This document shows, piece after piece, positions 1-5,190 of a stretch of DNA of 7,242 nucleotides (its first letter is position 1; each line of letters opens with the position of its first letter). A model generated the notes under the pieces. The model saw only the letters and a list, made by a program, of their open reading frames with translations. It made no database searches and was not told the DNA's origin. The translations under genes and the position numbers were made by a program. Location of the stretch: NCBI GenBank assembly GCA_023425615.1, contig JAFACJ010000002.1, positions 1 to 7,242 of the forward strand, read 5' to 3'. Source of the DNA: Actinomycetes bacterium. GTDB taxonomy: Bacteria > Actinomycetota > Actinomycetes > Streptosporangiales > Streptosporangiaceae.

Positions 1-54
1 GGGTTGATGATCGACTGCACGGCGTTCGAAGAGGCTCGTGGAGGAGTGGACGCT

Positions 55-1221
55 ATGCGTGGGGTGGATCGGCGCGGGTTCTTGCGGGGTGCGGTGGTGG
101 GTGGGGGAGCCGCCGTGTTCGTCGGAGGGCTTTGGCAGGAGGCGGTCGCGGGGCCGGCGCAGCCGGGGGCGGGGCCGTACGGGGCGCTGGGGGCGGTGGA
201 CGCCAACGGGCTGCAGCTTCCGCAGGGGTTCAGCGGGAGGGTGGTGGCGCGGTCGATGCAGGCGGTGGCCGGGACGGGGTATGTGTGGCATCCGGCGCCG
301 GACGGGGGTGCCTGCTTTCCCGACGGGGACGGGTGGGTCTACACCAGTAACTCCGAGGTGCCGCTCGTCGGAGGGGCCTCGGCGGTGCGGTTCGCGGCCG
401 ACGGGACGATCGTCGGTGCCTATCGGACGCTGTCCATGACGCAGATCAACTGCGCGGGCGGGGCGACGCCGTGGGGGACGTGGCTGTCGTGCGAGGAGTA
501 CGACTACGGCTGCGTCTACGAGACCGACCCGTATGGGAAGAAGGCGGCCAAGAAGCGGGCGGCGATGGGGCGGTTCAAGCACGAGGCGGCGGCCTGCGAC
601 GCCGACCGGAAGGTCGTGTATCTGACCGAGGACCAGACCGACGGGTGCTTCTACCGGTTCATCCCCAAGACGTGGGGGGATCTGTCGGCGGGGACGCTGG
701 AGGTGCTGGTGGCCTCGGGGCCGGGGCCGGTCCGCTGGGAGAAGGTGCCGCGGCCGGAGCTGTGGCTCACCCCGACCCGCGAGCAGGTGGCGGGGGCGCT
801 GCGGTTCAACGGCGGGGAGGGCTGCCACTACCACGCCGGGACCTGCTATTTCACCACCAAGGGCGACAACCGGGTGTGGGCGTACGACGCGGTGAACCAG
901 GTGCTCGGCATCGCCTACGACGACGATCTGGTGCAGGGCGGCGCGGCGCCGCTGACCGGCGTCGACAACATCACCGGCACTCCGGGCGGTGACCTCTACA
1001 TCGCCGAGGACGGCGGCAACATGGAGATCAACCTGATCACTCCCGAGGGCGTCGTCACCCCCTTCCTGAGGCTCAACGGCCACGCGAAGTCGGAGATCAC
1101 CGGACCGGCCTTCTCGCCGGACGGGAAGCGGCTGTACTTCTCCTCCCAGCGGGGGGTCAGCGGTGCGACGCTGGGCTCCGGCGGAGTGACGTTCGAGGTG
1201 ACGGGGCCGTTCCGTTCCTGA
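55..1221 (+). CDS. Tat-exported DUF839 / PhoX-family protein
   Basis: A 388-residue exported protein of the DUF839 (PhoX) family, whose characterised members are Ca/Fe-dependent alkaline phosphatases; this short version may or may not be a phosphatase. The N-terminus is a twin-arginine signal: R6-R7-G-F-L-R, then a Gly/Ala/Val-rich hydrophobic stretch (about 12-27) and a likely cleavage site after A30-V31-A32. Family motifs follow in order: NCAGGATPWGTWLSCEE (132-148), GRFKHEAA (172-179), a TEDQTDGCFYRF segment (191-202), DNITGTPGGDLYIAEDGG (304-321) and FSPDGKRLYFSSQRG (353-367). It is well short of classical PhoX (about 600 residues or more). ATG 55 is chosen because GGAGGAG (40-46) lies 8 nt upstream and it places the Tat motif at the extreme N-terminus; an in-frame start upstream would add 17 atypical residues. 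The first two thirds of the gene is unusually rich in runs of G on the sense strand. It converges with the DUF2776 gene, with 4 bp between stops. Confidence 0.9.
   Translation: MRGVDRRGFLRGAVVGGGAAVFVGGLWQEAVAGPAQPGAGPYGALGAVDANGLQLPQGFSGRVVARSMQAVAGTGYVWHPAPDGGACFPDGDGWVYTSNSEVPLVGGASAVRFAADGTIVGAYRTLSMTQINCAGGATPWGTWLSCEEYDYGCVYETDPYGKKAAKKRAAMGRFKHEAAACDADRKVVYLTEDQTDGCFYRFIPKTWGDLSAGTLEVLVASGPGPVRWEKVPRPELWLTPTREQVAGALRFNGGEGCHYHAGTCYFTTKGDNRVWAYDAVNQVLGIAYDDDLVQGGAAPLTGVDNITGTPGGDLYIAEDGGNMEINLITPEGVVTPFLRLNGHAKSEITGPAFSPDGKRLYFSSQRGVSGATLGSGGVTFEVTGPFRS
165..193 (+). other. Canonical G-quadruplex motif in the sense strand
   Basis: Four G runs of at least four bases lie in 29 bp: 165-169, 171-174, 181-184 and 189-193, with loops of 1, 6 and 4 nt. 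This fits the standard G-quadruplex rule with room for four tetrads. It lies on the coding strand of the PhoX-type gene, just after the signal peptide (codons 37-47), so both the DNA and the mRNA could fold. The encoded residues (PGAGPYGALGA) are low-complexity linker. The motif is seen directly; folding in the cell is inference, and high GC with GGG glycine codons makes chance occurrence possible. Confidence 0.6.
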
Positions 1222-1225
1222 GCTC

Positions 1226-2266
1226 TCAGGTCGAGGTCCCGGCTTCGAGGATGGAGACGATCGAGAAGAGGGTGAAGCAGACCGCGCCGAGGCCGACCAG
1301 GACGCGGGCGGGGACGAAGAAGGCGGTGTCCGTGTCGGCGGCCTCGGCGAGGAAGGCGGAGAAGAACAGGCAGGTGAGGGCGGTGATGACCGGCAGGAGG
1401 GGGATGCGGTTGGCCAGGGGCGCCTGGCGCCGCCAGACCAGGGCCAGCAGCAGCGCCTTGGACAGGATGCTGTAGCAGATCAGGCCGAGGCCGATGAGGA
1501 TGCAGCCGGGGGCGATGCGGGCGGGGGAACCGGAGAAGACCAGCACTCCCAGGCCGAGCAGGACGCTGATCGTCCCCAGCACGATGACCATCAGGCTCCA
1601 CCGGTAGCGCTCGGGCTCCCCGAAGCCGTTGCGGACCTGGCGGACGATGCTGGCCACCAGGGAGACCAGGCTCAGGCAGATGGTGCCCAGGCCGAACACC
1701 ACATGGCCCGCGGCCCAGGAGGCGCTGGTGCCACCGGTCCACAGCACGATCGCCAGGATGAGCTCGATGAGGCCGCAGACGAACGGGATCGCGATGAGGA
1801 TCCGGCCGGTCCGCTCCGAGTACACCTCGTCGGGCGGTCCCGCCTCGGGGCCGCGCGCGGCGTTGTGCGAGATGAACGTGAAGTAGGTGGAGGAGGTCGC
1901 CACGGTGCTGACGCAGGCGGAGATGAGTCCGACGCCGAGCACCACATGGCCGGCCAGGACGTTCTCCGGCGCGGGGCCCCGGCTGACGATGACGATGCCC
2001 CAGATGACGGTGATCAGGGCCACCAGATAGCCAGAGGCCGGGAGCACGATGCGCCAGAGGGTGCGGTAGCGCTCGATCAGCTGCCGGATGATCGTCGCGG
2101 CGGTGGTGAACAGCGCGTAGCAGATGCCGGCCAGCGCGATGTTGACGCGCCCGGCGACGTAGTGGCCGGGATCGTCGACGCGGAGCAGGTAGAGGCCGAA
2201 GGCGAGGCAGACGGCCCCCATGGCCAGCGGGATGGCTCGGAAGAGGACGCTGATGCCCAGGTTCAT
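1226..2266 (-). CDS. DUF2776 (YhiM-type) polytopic inner membrane protein
   Basis: A 346-residue membrane protein of the DUF2776 family, typified by E. coli YhiM (about 350 residues), so it looks full length. The match is strongest at the C-terminus: VGLGAVCFTLFSIVSILEAG (324-343) agrees closely with YhiM as I remember it, and VWRR..LANRIP (277-289) and FLAE (305-308) are also shared. It has about ten hydrophobic segments and no signal peptide. A unit of the form AGHVxxGLGxIC recurs five times, at 38-49, 105-116, 186-197, 252-263 and 319-330. From memory, YhiM has been linked to low-pH survival; the molecular function is unknown. ATG 2266 is supported by GGAG (2275-2272) 5 nt upstream. It lies 122 bp behind the MBL-fold gene on the same strand, in a gap with possible signals of its own, so it may be a separate unit. 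It converges on the PhoX-type gene. Confidence 0.88.
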   Translation of the reverse strand: MNLGISVLFRAIPLAMGAVCLAFGLYLLRVDDPGHYVAGRVNIALAGICYALFTTAATIIRQLIERYRTLWRIVLPASGYLVALITVIWGIVIVSRGPAPENVLAGHVVLGVGLISACVSTVATSSTYFTFISHNAARGPEAGPPDEVYSERTGRILIAIPFVCGLIELILAIVLWTGGTSASWAAGHVVFGLGTICLSLVSLVASIVRQVRNGFGEPERYRWSLMVIVLGTISVLLGLGVLVFSGSPARIAPGCILIGLGLICYSILSKALLLALVWRRQAPLANRIPLLPVITALTCLFFSAFLAEAADTDTAFFVPARVLVGLGAVCFTLFSIVSILEAGTST

Positions 2267-2309
2267 CGCTGCTCCGTCGTTGGACTATGTCGCCTCCGGT
2301 TCCTGCCAC

Positions 2310-2330
2310 GCGTTCTCTTACGAAGAACGC
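2310..2330. promoter_or_regulatory. Inverted repeat upstream of the DUF2776 gene
   Basis: GCGTTCT (2310-2316) and AGAACGC (2324-2330) form a perfect 7-bp inverted repeat with a 7-nt centre. It lies 43 bp before the DUF2776 start codon, next to an AT-rich patch (about 2332-2356). It could be a repressor or activator site for the membrane protein gene, or an RNA hairpin in its leader. There is no T run after it in the minus direction, so a terminator is less likely. Arms are 14 bp apart centre to centre. The element is seen; its role is inference. Confidence 0.35.
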
Positions 2331-2357
2331 CGCGGTAATTAATCTTTGAGAATGAAG

Positions 2358-2377
2358 GGCGAAAGTTCCGATTCGCC
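2358..2377 (-). terminator. Possible hairpin terminator after the MBL-fold gene
   Basis: On the minus strand, 11 nt past the MBL-fold stop, GGCGAA (2377-2372) and TTCGCC (2363-2358) pair as a 6-bp stem with an 8-nt loop. GAAG and CTTC outside it could add pairs across a bulge. The following minus-strand bases (CTTCATTCTC) are only moderately T-rich, so this is a weak intrinsic terminator at best. It would partly separate the DUF1015-MBL pair from the DUF2776 gene. Confidence 0.3.
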
Positions 2378-2388
2378 TGACCCTTCCT

Positions 2389-3306
2389 TCAAGTCCGGAG
2401 TGAGTGCATGATTCCCGCCACGTTGGAGGACCTGCTGTTGAGGACCTCGTACTTCTCCTGGAGCGCGGGGTCCTCGTAGGCGCGGTACCGTCCGGCGGTG
2501 CGCTCTTCGACCATGGCGACGGCGTGGTCGACGTCGAGCCCGGCGTCGTGCGCCTGCTGGACGGTCTCGACCCACAGGCGCAGTTCCTCCTCCGAGCGGT
2601 CGAGGGTCAGCGCCACGTCCGTCACGGGGCCGTAGTGGGCGAACAGCAGCCGGGTGGGCCGCAGTTCGCGGAAGCGGCCGAGGGACGCCAGGGCCGTCTC
2701 CAGGTCGAAGTCCGGCGGGGGAGTGGCGGGGCGCACCTCGGCCGTCTCGGGGATGTAGATGCCGGCGGCGTCGCCGACGTACAGGTCGCCGGTGAGGGAG
2801 TCCAGCAGGCCGACGTGGTGGCGGGCGTGGCCGGGGGAGTAGTACGTCTCCAGGCGGCGTCCGCCACCGAGGTCGACGACGCCGGTGTCCTCGACGGAGG
2901 TGATGCGGGCGGCGTCCGTGGGCTTCAGTTCGCCGAAGAGGGTGTCCAGGGCGTCGCCGAAGACCATGCGGGCGCTGCGCATGAGCCGTTCGGGCGAGGC
3001 CAGGTGGCGGGCGCCCTTCTCGTGGACGACGACCTCGGCCGACGGGTAGAGGGCGGCGATGTCCCCGACGCCGCCCGCGTGGTCGAGGTGGATGTGGGTG
3101 ACGACGACGGACGCCAGGTCGCCGGCGGACACGCCCAGCGACGTCAGCGCCTCCTGGACGATGGGCGCGGATCCGGACGTGCCGGGCTCGATGAGGCAGG
3201 GGCGGTCGCCGAGGATGAGATAGCCGGCCGTGATGCCCTGGTATCCGGCCATCTGGGTGTCGATCTCGTAGACCTCGGAGCCGAGCGGTGTGATCAGATT
3301 CGCCAT
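2389..3306 (-). CDS. Metallo-beta-lactamase-fold hydrolase
   Basis: A 305-residue cytosolic enzyme of the metallo-beta-lactamase superfamily, glyoxalase II-like branch, expected to bind two metal ions. All usual ligand motifs are visible: HIHLDH at 71-76 (H71, H73, D75, H76), H160 in SPGHARHH, D179 in VGDAAG and H224 in FAHYGP. Residues 230-305 form an extra, probably helical C-terminal segment seen in many members with unassigned substrates; the substrate here is unknown. ATG 3306 is chosen because homology-like sequence begins there (ITPLGSEVYEIDTQ). The Shine-Dalgarno is poor: GTGGGG almost touches the start, and AAGGGG lies about 15 nt away. The start codon lies inside the end of the DUF1015 gene (13-nt overlap), so translation may depend on ribosomes finishing that gene. 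The frame stays open far upstream, but that stretch is out-of-frame DUF1015 sequence and is not part of this protein. Confidence 0.9.
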   Translation of the reverse strand: MANLITPLGSEVYEIDTQMAGYQGITAGYLILGDRPCLIEPGTSGSAPIVQEALTSLGVSAGDLASVVVTHIHLDHAGGVGDIAALYPSAEVVVHEKGARHLASPERLMRSARMVFGDALDTLFGELKPTDAARITSVEDTGVVDLGGGRRLETYYSPGHARHHVGLLDSLTGDLYVGDAAGIYIPETAEVRPATPPPDFDLETALASLGRFRELRPTRLLFAHYGPVTDVALTLDRSEEELRLWVETVQQAHDAGLDVDHAVAMVEERTAGRYRAYEDPALQEKYEVLNSRSSNVAGIMHSLRT

Positions 3307-4655
3307 GGCCCCACAGTAATTCCCCTTATGTGATCTACAACGTAAAGGCGTCGGGTCTGTGGATAAGCCGGGTCCGTGGATAACACGAGGCGCATGACCA
3401 GTCCGGTGCGCGGCTTGGGCCCGAACGACGTCGACTTGCGCGGCACCCGCTCGCCTCCGGCGGCCAGCGCCATCACCTCCGGCACGGTCAGCGGGGCGAG
3501 GATCACCGCGGTCCCCCCGGTGCGGGCGGCGCGGGAGATCGCGTGCGCCGGGTCGTCGTGGACGACCTGGACGCTGTGCTCGTCCGGGGTGATCCGCCAC
3601 AGGTCGCCGATCAGCAGCCCGTCCAGGATCGCGGTGTTCAAGGCGCGCCAGCGCGCGGAGTGCCCAGGGGGCAGTGCCGCGGCGAGGCGGGCCGGATCGG
3701 GGTCGCAGAGCAGCCACAGGCAGCCCGCCCCGGCCACCAGGAAGCCGTCCGGCACCGCCTCCAGGGTCGCCAACGCCTTGGCAAGGCCGCCTTCCAAAGG
3801 GACGACTTTGAAGGCGAGGGCGGCCTGTGCGACGGCTTCCAGCGGGTCGAGGCCGGGCAGGACGCGGTGGATGGCGCCCAGATGCGGTGGATAGCGCAGG
3901 GAGTCCACCAGGAGGGCCAGGCCGTAGTCCCATGGCCCCGGACCGTCCTGGCGGTCCTGGAACGCGCGGTAGGCGGCGTACCGGTGATGGCCGTCGGCGA
4001 TCAGGGCCCGGCGCCCTCGCAGGTCGTCCGCGACGGTTCCGTCGTCCTCCAGGCGCCACATGCGGTGCCGTGTGCCGTCTCCGGAGAGGATCTCCAGGAT
4101 GGGCGCGGTGCCGTCGGCCACCAGGTCCACCAGATCGCTGGCGGGTCCGTCCCCCTCGTACGTCAGGAAGATGGGCTCCAGGTTCGCGCGGGTCGCCTCC
4201 AGCAGGGCCAGCCGGTCGCGTACGGGCCCGGGGTAGACGTTCTCGTGCGGCAGGATCACCCCTTCGGGCTCGTCTCGCAGCCCCACGCCGCCGATCAGGC
4301 CGCGTTGCAGGCTCCGCGGCCCGCTCATCTCGTACACGTACAGGGCGGGGGAGCCGTCCACGATGAGCGTCCCGTCGGACAGCCACCGGTGGAGCAGTGA
4401 CCCGGCCGCCGTGTAGTCGCCTCCGGGCAGGGTGATCTGCACGATGTTGTGGCTGGCGCCCGCTCGCAGTCGCCGTAGGTCGTCTTCGTCGATGAGGTCG
4501 TAGGGCGGGCAGGTGACGGCTTCCAGGTCGCCTACCGTGGCCGGGGAGAAGCGCACGCCGCGGAAGGGGATGAGTTCCAGCCCCCTCTCGGAGGGGGCGG
4601 CAGCAGTGGTGTCCACATCCGTTGAAGTTCCCCCGGAGCCGGGGGATTCCCGCAC
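3294..4655 (-). CDS. DUF1015 family protein
   Basis: A 453-residue cytosolic protein of family DUF1015 (members usually about 400-430 residues). Family motifs appear in order: CPPYDLI (49-55), SHNIVQITLP (68-77), LYVYEM (105-110), PHENVYPGPVRDRLALLEAT (136-155), IADGHHRYAAY (219-229) and VPRKSTSFGPKPRTGLV (404-420). From memory, a DUF1015 protein of Thermotoga maritima was reported as a pyrophosphate-dependent serine kinase; I would not transfer that role without further evidence. GTG 4655 is chosen because GAGGA (4665-4661) lies 5 nt upstream. This gives a 25-residue Ser/Gly/Thr/Ala-rich leader not typical of the family, and its DNA holds two strong hairpins. The protein also runs about 30 residues past the normal family end (near 423), through a 17-bp tandem repeat, into the MBL-fold gene. 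That tail includes the rare codon TTA (codon 425). It is the first gene of a minus-strand unit with the MBL-fold gene. Confidence 0.9.
   Translation of the reverse strand: MRESPGSGGTSTDVDTTAAAPSERGLELIPFRGVRFSPATVGDLEAVTCPPYDLIDEDDLRRLRAGASHNIVQITLPGGDYTAAGSLLHRWLSDGTLIVDGSPALYVYEMSGPRSLQRGLIGGVGLRDEPEGVILPHENVYPGPVRDRLALLEATRANLEPIFLTYEGDGPASDLVDLVADGTAPILEILSGDGTRHRMWRLEDDGTVADDLRGRRALIADGHHRYAAYRAFQDRQDGPGPWDYGLALLVDSLRYPPHLGAIHRVLPGLDPLEAVAQAALAFKVVPLEGGLAKALATLEAVPDGFLVAGAGCLWLLCDPDPARLAAALPPGHSARWRALNTAILDGLLIGDLWRITPDEHSVQVVHDDPAHAISRAARTGGTAVILAPLTVPEVMALAAGGERVPRKSTSFGPKPRTGLVMRLVLSTDPAYPQTRRLYVVDHIRGITVGPWRI
3350..3383. repeat. 17-bp tandem repeat at the DUF1015/MBL junction
   Basis: Two adjacent 17-bp units, 3350-3366 and 3367-3383, agree at 15 of 17 positions; on the minus strand each begins TTATCCAC and continues with GACCCG. 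They lie in codons 425 onward of the DUF1015 gene, in sequence more AT-rich than its surroundings. Because 17 is not a multiple of three, gain or loss of one unit changes the reading frame. Each unit also contains a DnaA-box-like 9-mer, TTATCCACA in one and TTATCCACG in the other. Confidence 0.8.
4580..4598. other. Perfect GC hairpin in the DUF1015 leader codons
   Basis: GCCCCCTC (4580-4587) and GAGGGGGC (4591-4598) pair over 8 bp around a 3-nt loop, a very stable RNA hairpin. It lies in codons 20-26 of the DUF1015 gene, immediately before the conserved domain begins (LELIPFRG). It may be a translational or transcriptional control structure, or just a by-product of Pro/Gly codons. Confidence 0.45.
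4629..4646. other. Palindrome just inside the DUF1015 start
   Basis: TCCCCCGG (4629-4636) and CCGGGGGA (4639-4646) are perfect 8-bp inverted arms 2 nt apart. As RNA this would fold as a stem of about 6 bp with a 6-nt loop. It begins 6 nt downstream of the GTG start codon, well within the ribosome footprint, so it could reduce initiation. As DNA it is operator-like. Function not shown. Confidence 0.45.
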
Positions 4656-4708
4656 GGTCTTCCTCTACGGAAATGGACGTGGGGGTCGCGGGGTTGTCGG
4701 TGGAGAAA

Positions 4709-4736
4709 AGGCAACGGAAGGCGATCGGTGTTGCCT
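4709..4736. promoter_or_regulatory. Inverted repeat between the divergent DUF1015 and TPR genes
   Basis: AGGCAAC (4709-4715) and GTTGCCT (4730-4736) are perfect 7-bp inverted arms separated by 14 bp. Centre-to-centre distance is 21 bp, two turns of B-DNA, as expected for a dimeric regulator. The 126-bp gap between the two start codons must hold promoters for both directions. I could not identify a convincing -35/-10 pair on either strand; a TACAGAT (4751-4757) resembles a -10 for the plus direction but lacks a well-spaced -35. Confidence 0.35.
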
Positions 4737-4767
4737 GTGTCGGGGCATGGTACAGATCGAGGTTTAT

Positions 4768-4773
4768 GGGAGG
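4768..4773 (+). promoter_or_regulatory. Ribosome binding site deciding the TTG start of the TPR gene
   Basis: GGGAGG is a near-perfect Shine-Dalgarno lying 8 nt before TTG 4782. No comparable site precedes the in-frame GTG codons at 4728 or 4773, so the TTG start is preferred. Confidence 0.65.
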
Positions 4774-4781
4774 TGTACGCC

Positions 4782-5186
4782 TTGGCTCAAGGTTCGGGTG
4801 AGCCCCAGGAGTTTTCGGTGGACGTCTACGACCTGTACTCGCGCGGCTTGAAGCTGCTGGGCTCGGGCAGCCCGGCCGCGGCGGTGCAGCTACTGACCAG
4901 GGCGGTCGAGGCCGAACCGCAGTCTCCGAGCATCCGGGAGGCGCTGGGGCGGGCGCTGCTGGGGGCGCGGCACTACGCCGAGGCCGCCGAGAGCTTCCGC
5001 TGGATCATCGAGGAGAATCCCGCAGAGGACTACGCCCGGTTCGGTCTCGGCTTGGCGCTGAGCCGGATGGGCGAGTTCGAGGCGGCGGTGGAGCACCTGG
5101 CGCTGGCGGCGGCGATGCGGCCGGAGAACCGGGACTACGCCTCCGCGCTGCGGCATGCCCGAGCCACCCTCGACTCCCGGAGATGA
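4782..5186 (+). CDS. Small tetratricopeptide-repeat (TPR) protein
   Basis: A 134-residue cytosolic protein made almost entirely of three TPR units: about 17-46 (LYSRGLKLLGSGSPAAAVQL on), 50-82 (REALGRALLGARHYAEAAES on) and 84-117 (YARFGLGLALSRMGEFEAAV on), plus a short C-terminal helix. TPRs form helical hairpins for protein-protein contact; the partner is unknown. No signal peptide or membrane segment is seen. Position and size match Rv1691 of M. tuberculosis, which also precedes the HAD phosphatase gene. TTG 4782 is chosen on the strength of GGGAGG at 4768-4773; starting at GTG 4728 would add 18 residues with a TTA codon and no ribosome site. The stop TGA ends 4 bp before the phosphatase start, so the two are very likely co-transcribed and perhaps coupled. 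Confidence 0.88.
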   Translation: MAQGSGEPQEFSVDVYDLYSRGLKLLGSGSPAAAVQLLTRAVEAEPQSPSIREALGRALLGARHYAEAAESFRWIIEENPAEDYARFGLGLALSRMGEFEAAVEHLALAAAMRPENRDYASALRHARATLDSRR

Positions 5187-5190
5187 CGGA

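Noticed and set aside
1..54. In-frame start codons before ATG 55 of the PhoX-type gene
   Set aside because: They would put 17 atypical residues before the Tat motif, and the strong GGAGGAG is spaced for ATG 55.
996..2309. Minus-strand open frame of about 437 codons overlapping the DUF2776 gene and the end of the PhoX-type gene
   Set aside because: Arg/Pro/His-rich out-of-frame translation of the membrane protein gene.
2366..2373. Minus-strand CGGAACTT resembling an ECF sigma factor -35 element (GGAAC)
   Set aside because: No CGTC or GTT -10 element is found at 15-19 bp downstream, so the match is probably chance; it is also the loop of the candidate hairpin.
2404..3333. Plus-strand open frame of about 309 codons opposite the MBL-fold gene
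   Set aside because: Its translation is a Gly/Val/Asp/Arg-rich mirror of the real gene with no motifs, as expected on the opposite strand of GC-rich coding DNA.
3350..3383. Origin of replication, on account of the DnaA-like boxes
   Set aside because: Only two boxes, created by a tandem repeat inside a coding region, and no origin-associated genes.
3307..4386. Long open frame running upstream of the MBL-fold start, giving an apparent 665-residue protein
   Set aside because: The upstream 360 codons translate to Arg/Pro/Gly-rich sequence lying over the DUF1015 gene in another frame; only the part from ATG 3306 shows family motifs.
4728..4781. GTG 4728 as the start of the TPR protein
   Set aside because: No ribosome site there, an unusual TTA codon in the extension, and a near-perfect GGGAGG placed for TTG 4782.
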